Position numbers and translations under genes: made by a program
Shown: piece by piece, positions 57,903 through 64,000 of the stretch
How the letters are laid out: each line of letters starts with the position of its first letter
Numbering within the stretch: the stretch's first letter is position 1
The notes under the pieces: model-generated
What the model was told of the DNA's origin: nothing
Databases searched by the model: none
Seen by the model: only the letters and a program-made list of their open reading frames with translations
Origin: Tetrapyrgos nigripes
Taxonomy: Eukaryota; Basidiomycota; Agaricomycetes; Agaricales; Campanellaceae
Reading direction: 5' to 3'
DNA length: 64,000 nt
Assembly (NCBI GenBank): GCA_013368315.1
Contig: JAACJM010000010.1
Coordinates: 558,001 to 622,000 of the forward strand

Positions 57903-59551
57903 TTACTCCTCCAGGAACCTCCTGATCTCAGTCTGAATAAACTCGAGATCTTTCGCATTGGACCCACCTCCAGCTGCAAAACCTTCAGGAAGACTGTATA
58001 CATCATGGCCTGATACTCACCCATGTGCCCCCATACAGTGTCAATGACGACCAATCGGCCTTTGCCTCGGAGATATTCAATTTCCAGCTCGCTGTCCTCA
58101 GGCTTGTCAGTGCGTCAGATTTGTTTACTTGGGGCGATAGACACGTATACGCTTACTGGGAAATACAAATCTGTCTTGGAAGGCATAATAAGACCTTTGG
58201 CTTTGATCTCCCCGAGGCATTTGTTCAGGTCCCCGCCATCTCGAATTTTGGAGACATCACCAGTCTGCCACGTTCGCAGGAGAGTGAGAAGGTCATTCGC
58301 ATCCCAACCTTTTAATAAGGGTAATTCCCATTGCTCGTGGAGGAAGGCATTCAGGTCTGGGTAGCTGGTGTAGACGTGAGCGAATCAATAGGTACACGTG
58401 CTGTCATTGCTCACAGGCCATCGTAAAGATGCTGGCTTTCACGGAACCACTGTGAGTAATATTCAGTTTTGAGTGGAATTCACGCGCAAGGTGTCTCACT
58501 GTCTGCCCGTAGGCCCATGCACTATACACCCGACCAAAGCTTCGGATACCATGTTGAGGAGTGGTCTGATAGTGTCCGTTTTCAAAGTCTTTGGATGCTA
58601 ACAGAGCTGACTTTGGGCCCTCCAAGAAGCTGTCGAACTTTATGACGACTTGATGCTTAGTAGACATATCAAGGGGAAACACACCATTGGTTATGGAAAC
58701 TCGTACGCGCTGATCCGCAGATGCAGATGAAACTGGACGTCGTTTCAACATTTACTCGTGATCAGAAGAACGGAGAAAAGGAGAGACGAACCGTTTCACA
58801 AAGTCGGGATACAGCACAGCCCAATGATAAGCCTGCAAAAGAAAAAGTTGTGGGTAATCTGGCCATGATGAAAGGGTGCTGTGAGTCCTTACTTGCTGCC
58901 CACCCATAGAGAACCCGACTACACAGAAAACTTCGGTGATTCCCAGACATTTAGTGAGGACAGCATGCTGAGCACGACTGGGCAATGTCATTCAGGATGT
59001 AATCAAGCAGCAACCCATTTGAGCTTTACATATTATCCTCGTAAGACACAGCAGGAAAATAAGGACCGTTGTATGGAGCAGGCTGGTCGTCACTCAGTAT
59101 TATCATTTGATACAGATTTAATACGCTTACCGTATTTGATGGAGATGAAGACTGTCAATCCAGGAGAGGCCCGTAAGATTGCTAGGTAGAACAGATGATA
59201 CATTCATACCTCTCCGTTGGAAAACAACGCGAGTGTGACCACGAAGTATTTGTTCGGGTTGAGCACCTGGCATTCAAGATGAGTGTTGGACAGTATGTTG
59301 AGAGGAGACAATCACTTTGTCTTCTCCAACCAAGTATTCCTGGCCTAGCAGTCCCGTGTCTTTTACTCGTGAAGGAAAAAGACGGGTAAAGATGAGGTCT
59401 CACTATCCAATTTACCACCATAACACGTCGGGAAAACGATGCACGGATTGCTAGCATCGCCGTAGGTCTGGTACGCTGTTATAGCGTCTGGAAGGACTCC
59501 TCCCTGGACACGAAATCGACCGTGTTGATAATACTGGACTTGGGAGCTCAT
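57903..59551 (-). CDS. Homoserine O-acetyltransferase-fold alpha/beta hydrolase
   Basis: This is an alpha/beta hydrolase of the MetX-like family. Exon 1 gives HGRFRVQGGVLPDAITAYQT, typical of the family's lid-strand start, and NPCIVFPTCYGGKLDS. Splicing joins EDKVLNPNKYFVVTLALFSN and APYNGPYFPAVSYEDNI to RAQHAVLTKCLGI. The nucleophile elbow is VVGFSMGGQQAYHWAVLYPD (Ser in GFSMGG). The acid residue region is MPSKTDLYFPVEDSELEI, and the catalytic His is in DTVWGHMG. It ends IQTEIRRFLEE. About eight exons. True homoserine acetyltransferase activity is uncertain, because this fungal subgroup also includes esterases. Confidence 0.85.
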
Positions 59552-59711
59552 GATGGTGAGAGATAAGATGTGAGACCAATCTCACACTCTGTTCACACAA
59601 CATGACGCGAGCGATTCGGAAGACGCGTCAGACTTGATCACGCGGAACGCATCAGGAAAGGGATTTCAGACTGCCGGGCAATGCCGAGTAAAACTGTACA
59701 GTTACTTGTCC

Positions 59712-59722
59712 GCTGACTCAGC
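59712..59722. promoter_or_regulatory. bZIP palindrome GCTGACTCAGC
   Basis: An 11-bp palindrome with a TGACTCA (AP-1/Gcn4-type) core lies 57 bp upstream of the RPS23 start codon, in its promoter or leader. A Gcn4/Cpc1-type factor could bind; this is inference. Confidence 0.4.
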
Positions 59723-59779
59723 AGCACCGAGCAAGAGCGGCAGGTGAGAGTGATCTTCTCATCGACCTCCACTGCAAAA

Positions 59780-60440
59780 ATGGGCTGTAAGTATGCAACT
59801 TTGCTCTACCGTTCTCTGCTTATTCTCCCTCTTCTCATAGCCAACAAACCAAGAGGATTGCAAGCCGCTCGTAAGCTCAGGAACGACAGACGAGACAACC
59901 GCTGGGTGCGTCTTATCTCTTCCATCCTCAAACTCTTATCACTCAAGTAAATTCTATTTCAGGCGGACAAGGCCTACAAAAAACGAGCTCTCGGCAACAT
60001 CTACAAGACTTCGCCCACCGGAGGGTCGTCGCATGCAAAAGGAATTGTGCTGGAGAAAGTCGGTGTTGAGGCCAAGCAACCCAACTCTGCTATTCGTAAA
60101 TGTGTCCGTGTACAACTCATCAAGAACGGAAAGAAGGTCACTGCCTTCGTACCTGTGCGTTTCGCTCAATGTTCGTCGTTATCCCGTTGATCATGGTTTT
60201 GCAGAACGATGGTTGCTTGAACTTTGTCGATGAGAACGATGAAGTGCTGATCTCTGGTTTCGGTCGTCGTGGCAAGGCCAAGGGTGATATTCCCGGTGTT
60301 CGCTTCAAAGTCGTCAAAGTATCGGGCGTTGGTCTTTTGGCACTCTGGAAAGAGAAGAAGGTATGCTGCCTGAGCGTTGTCCTAGCCACGGACCAGGGTC
60401 TGACATCTCTTTACGTTCGCAGGAGAAGCCCAGGTCATAA
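59780..60440 (+). CDS. RPS23: 40S ribosomal protein S23 (uS12)
   Basis: This protein lies at the decoding centre of the small subunit. Five exons (59780-59786, 59841-59905, 59963-60154, 60205-60360, 60423-60440) give 145 aa, the family's exact length. The first coding exon is 7 nt (Met, Gly and one base), as often seen in ribosomal protein genes. Conserved blocks are [40 protein letters not shown], the prolyl-hydroxylated loop [20 protein letters not shown], and [20 protein letters not shown]. The C-terminus is KKEKPRS. Start codon confirmed by the spliced MGSNKPRG. Confidence 0.98.
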
Positions 60441-60663
60441 AAAGTATACTAAACGTACTATGTATCTCGTTTCGCTTTCCTTCTCTAAATCTACTTTGCT
60501 ATGCGATCCATGCTGTATTGCTCCCATGCCTCCAAAATACACTCTTTCATAGGCTACTACCACATATGCCTACGACGCAGGGTTGATGCGATGATTATCA
60601 GCGCAACATTAATTGTGTGAACTGTAACATGATGGAAGCACTCGTCAGGAACCATGATCCATC

Positions 60664-62067
60664 ATGTCTGTCCCTCGACCACCAGTTCCTCCTCGCCGTA
60701 GCGTCCCTCCTGTCCCTTCTCTGCGTGAAGAGCCTGAACAATTGAAGCCGTCAGGCCTCGCAGCTCGTATTGCAAATCTGCAGCTCAATCATGTTGCGCG
60801 CGCTCCTTCACATCAGCCTCCGAGAATTCGGCAAGCTGACACTTCTACTGGGCCCAGGCGTCCGACCTGGGAGGAAATCCAGTCAAGGGGTTCTGAATAC
60901 GTGCGTGCGGTCAAACGCACTCCACCGAGTCCTCCGCCTCCGTCCAAGCCAGAACAGCCTCCACCAGTGCCTGGTAGACGTCTGCCACCTAAACCTTCGC
61001 GACTTCCTACTCCCCCTCCAGAACCTGTCTACGAACCAACATCAGAACTTGAACATTCCGAGCAATCAGATTCTTGCCTGCATTGCCACGACTTCTCCTT
61101 TGTTGACGACCACGCTGCACAACTTCCACGGGAAACTGTGCCTTCTCTGCATCAGCTGGCCTATGACTTGACAGCCCCTTGGGAATCAGAAACCGAGAAG
61201 TTCAGAGCTATCTTCGCTTGGATGCACCATAATATAGCGTATGATGCTGCTGCGTTTCTCTCCGGGAATATTGGGCCTCAGTCTCCGGAGACGGTTTTAC
61301 GTTCAGGTCTCGCTGTTTGCGACGGATACGCTCAGTTGTGCAGCGCGTTGGCAGAGAAAGCTGGATTGCAGGCGCTTAGAGTTGGGGGACATGGCAAAGG
61401 TTATGGCTACAGTGACAGTGGTCCAGATGCACCACTTCCAGCGTACCAAGGCAATCACGCGTGGAACTGTGCCCTCATGGACGGTGAATGGAGACTCATA
61501 GACTGTTGCTGGGGTGCGGGAGTCCTAGAAGGCTCATCCTACAAGCCAGCATACAACCCTAGTTGGTTTACGATGGGTGCAGTAGATTTCGGGAAGAAAC
61601 ACTACCCCGAAGACCCTGGACACCAGCTTATCGCTGAAGAAGATGGGGGTCCCGTTTCCTGGAGAGATTACATTCTCTCACCGGAAGCTCCCAGAATTTT
61701 CGGTGGTTGGACTGAGCTAAATCTCTCCCCGCACTTCTTGCAACCCAACACCAAGTATATCCAGAGCTTGGCATGGGCAAGTTTCCACATTTTCAAGTGG
61801 TGCGAACATATGTCTACAGACGAAGCTGTCAATCATGTCTATTTCTTGACCACACCTGACGACCAGAAGATACCCATGCATTTGAACCAGGAGGGTGGCT
61901 GGAGTGCGCAAGTCTACATTCCAAAGTGCACCGGTGAAGTGTCTCTGTGCTACCTCACCACACTCGATGGACGTGACGCGAAAGGAGTAGGGAACACAAC
62001 CTTTACAGATTCCCTTGGTCGAAAAGCTATGAGTTGGGCATATCTGGCGAAGTGGTCAGTCGTATGA
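60664..62067 (+). CDS. Transglutaminase-like protein (Cyk3/kyphoscoliosis-peptidase type), intronless
   Basis: This is a 467-aa single-exon protein, unusual in this intron-rich window. Residues 1-130 are strongly Pro-rich (PPRRSVPPVP, PPSPPPPSKPEQPPPVPGRR), likely SH3 ligands. The transglutaminase-like core carries the full triad: C219 in GLAVCDGYAQL, H265 in GNHAWN and D280 in LIDCCWGAG. A C-terminal beta-rich extension follows. Fungal relatives such as Cyk3 act in cytokinesis, usually as part of a scaffold. Unlike Cyk3, no SH3 domain is visible here. Whether the triad is catalytic in vivo is not known. Confidence 0.85.
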   Translation: MSVPRPPVPPRRSVPPVPSLREEPEQLKPSGLAARIANLQLNHVARAPSHQPPRIRQADTSTGPRRPTWEEIQSRGSEYVRAVKRTPPSPPPPSKPEQPPPVPGRRLPPKPSRLPTPPPEPVYEPTSELEHSEQSDSCLHCHDFSFVDDHAAQLPRETVPSLHQLAYDLTAPWESETEKFRAIFAWMHHNIAYDAAAFLSGNIGPQSPETVLRSGLAVCDGYAQLCSALAEKAGLQALRVGGHGKGYGYSDSGPDAPLPAYQGNHAWNCALMDGEWRLIDCCWGAGVLEGSSYKPAYNPSWFTMGAVDFGKKHYPEDPGHQLIAEEDGGPVSWRDYILSPEAPRIFGGWTELNLSPHFLQPNTKYIQSLAWASFHIFKWCEHMSTDEAVNHVYFLTTPDDQKIPMHLNQEGGWSAQVYIPKCTGEVSLCYLTTLDGRDAKGVGNTTFTDSLGRKAMSWAYLAKWSVV

Positions 62068-62202
62068 TCCTGGAAGCATGGACGTAAATTAGTTTATTCG
62101 GGCCCGCACCAAGAACGCCGTTATTTTATGGAGATTACATAGAAGTAAACTAAATATTTTGAAACCTCATAGGAAATAGAATGCAGACAAAGTTCACGAC
62201 TA

Positions 62203-64000
62203 TCAACAAGGTATTTGCACACCTGAACCCTCCAGGTACCTCCGCAGATCAGCAATCAATTCAAGTTGTTCTTCAACCGTCAACCCGCTTACAATGGTCT
62301 GCAGCACGGAACCAACTGTGACATGATGCTGGCGGATGATGCTGCTGTAGTAAACGTAGGTGAAAACACCCATCAAGAATCTAATGCAAGTGTCAACCTT
62401 GAGCAGCATTACAGATATTGTAAACTCACTGGCAATCCATACGATCAGTCATTCCACCATGGCCAGGAATGCTGTGGCCGAAATCTTTGATGTTGAAGGC
62501 GCGCTTGAAGCCAGACGCAAAGAAACCTCCGAATGGTGCTACTAGAGAGGCAAAGCAGGATAGCAATAACAAATGTACATGGTATGGCACGTAGGGAATA
62601 GTGGTGATCTGTCGTCCAAGCTACGGTATTCAAGTGTCAGAAACGGAACATTCTATGGGTTGGACATTCTTACCGCGTTAGAAAGAACGGTCACGACTGG
62701 CGACCATATCTGCCACTCCCTCCATACAAAAACAGGATTGGGCGCACAGTCGACCGAGCTCCAGGCGCTAACACCCAAGTCATGGACAGGGCAGATCATG
62801 TATTTGAATCTCATGAAATATGTTCCCCACAAAAGACTGAAGAGGACGGTGCTTCCAAAGGCTCCAACGAATCCTTCCACTGTCTTCTTGGGCGATAATT
62901 TGATGAGAGGTGTCCGACCAATTGACATCCCCCACACGTATGCAAATACATCGTTACAGATGACCAATGACGCCGGGACAAAGAACCAGATGAGCCCCTC
63001 CAAAATATTGTTTACGATAAAATGGCTGATACGGATTTCAGCATGCATCACATCAACGGCCCAAGTTGGTCACTCACCTTGACACAACGATGAGGAGTAG
63101 ACTCATATGAACCCAGCAGAACAGACCAAACTGGTGCTTCAAATAACCTCTTTTGAGAGACATCACAAAACCCATGAAGCCGAAAGTATAAAGAGTAAAG
63201 CTGATTATCCGGTGATTGGTTGCGAATGGGAGAAGTTGAGAATCGGAGAACACGACATGCTGGGTCAAAATGTAAGGATCTGTATCACAGACAAAAACAG
63301 AGTGCAAACAAACTTTGAAGTAGTAAATGATACTTTCACCATAAAGAAAGTAATTCGTCGCGGCAAAGAAATACCAATTCAGAGTTTTGCTCCAAGGATC
63401 CTTTCCATTCTTGTCTGCTGTTTTGGAATCCGAAGTTCTTAAGGAGAAGAGAGCGGTGACCTCTCTGTAGACTAAGGTCTGGCAAAGCATAACCAGAAGA
63501 ATCAGGTATGCATGACCCATCAGCAACAGACCTACATTTTGACAATTTAACGAACAGGTCAGTCGCGTCCGGAAAAGAGGAAGTTTTAGGCTCACCAATG
63601 AAACCAAAGATCATAATAAAAGTCCAAAGCGTACGCGTAAAAATGTTTTGCCTCTTCTTAGCTAACTCGGCATCCGAAGAAGGTGTGACGGTGTTGGATT
63701 GCAGAGGCTGTTCAGGCTCTGTCTTCTCCGTAGAATGCATCGTCTGCTGCTCTTTTGTAGATTCGTCAACGTGGTCGACGTGGTTCGAGTTCTGCGGCGA
63801 CACTTCTCTCTGTAATGACACGAAAAGCTCTGGCGGTGAATGAGGAACTTCGGATATGTGGGGTGCATCTTGCGGTGCGTCACTAACGACAGTCGCGAAC
63901 TCCACTACCGGTTCAGCTGGGACATCAGGAGCAGCATTTGCAGTTTCAAAAGGGTTTTGGGCAGGTATTTCTGGAGCCTGAACGGGCTCAGGGAAGGGTG
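62203..64000 (-). CDS. CDS1: Phosphatidate cytidylyltransferase (CDP-DAG synthase), N-terminus beyond window
   Basis: This ER enzyme makes CDP-diacylglycerol from phosphatidate and CTP. The frame stays open to the right edge, so the start lies outside. The N-terminal part is acidic and disordered, then [20 protein letters not shown] begins the membrane domain. Catalytic-domain blocks are [20 protein letters not shown] and [13 protein letters not shown]. The CDP-alcohol synthetase signature follows, with [20 protein letters not shown], including the HGG and DRMD residues. The C-terminus ends in [14 protein letters not shown]. About eight exons are within the window. Confidence 0.95.

Noticed and set aside
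1..64000. Search for tRNA, rRNA, CRISPR arrays, transposases and long terminal repeats
   Set aside because: None seen by eye. The inverted and direct repeats found are too short and lack coding or terminal features of mobile elements.

Overview
This window is nuclear DNA of a filamentous basidiomycete, most likely an Agaricomycete. Genes are dense on both strands. Almost every gene is cut by many 45-70 nt GT-AG introns, and coding frames only make sense after splicing. Several families are fungal or basidiomycete-typical: DUF6533 membrane protein, DUF1746/Dsc4-like protein, Zn2Cys6 factor, OM14-like protein and a GLTSCR1-domain protein. I saw no rRNA, tRNA, CRISPR or intact transposon. The region reads as ordinary chromosome arm with about 29 protein genes, two of them cut by the window edges.

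Layout. 1-4.5 kb: start of a Zn2Cys6 regulator (cut at left edge), an amidohydrolase-fold protein lacking an expected metal-binding Asp, and an unrecognised 716-aa protein with an internal tandem repeat. 4.6-11.2 kb: VPS8 and SSL1, divergent. 11.2-16.9 kb: a paraoxonase-like gene and a large amidohydrolase, with a decayed tandem duplication of the convergent SSL1/paraoxonase gene ends between 11.1 and 11.8 kb. 17-21.7 kb: a possible Smc5/6-associated (CANIN-like) protein, a GLTSCR1-domain protein and SmD3. 21.8-29.9 kb: NIPA-type Mg transporter, DBP10, ataxin-3-like deubiquitinase and ATG27. 30-38 kb: MGS1/WRNIP1, an RNase H1 N-terminal-domain protein, an OM14-like protein and eIF3c. 38.3-42.3 kb: DUF6533 and four-helix membrane proteins, Dsc4-like DUF1746 protein, and a twin-CX9C protein. 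42.4-53.2 kb: CSF1, a giant bridge-like lipid transfer protein. 53.2-64 kb: hemerythrin-like protein, TM9SF/EMP70 protein, a homoserine-acetyltransferase-fold hydrolase, RPS23, a transglutaminase-fold protein and the CDP-diacylglycerol synthase gene (cut at right edge).

The genes are mostly housekeeping and do not form a pathway cluster. Recurrent themes are endosome/vacuole traffic (VPS8, ATG27, TM9SF), membrane lipid supply (CSF1, CDP-DAG synthase), nucleic-acid maintenance (SSL1, MGS1, possible Smc5/6 factor), and RNA/translation (SmD3, DBP10, eIF3c, RPS23). Many pairs are divergent from very short shared promoters (55 bp for GLTSCR1-domain/SMD3, 87 bp for VPS8/SSL1), and several pairs converge with under 40 bp between stops.

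The most notable non-gene signals are: (1) two introns of the TM9SF gene sharing a perfect 43-bp block, as expected of a recently copied intron; (2) the reciprocal-decay duplication at the SSL1/paraoxonase junction; (3) a [C/T]ACGCGTC element 22-40 bp upstream of at least five start codons; (4) a 43-bp direct repeat that abuts the OM14-like start codon; (5) 6-nt and 11-nt micro-exons in SMD3 and the ataxin-3 homologue.
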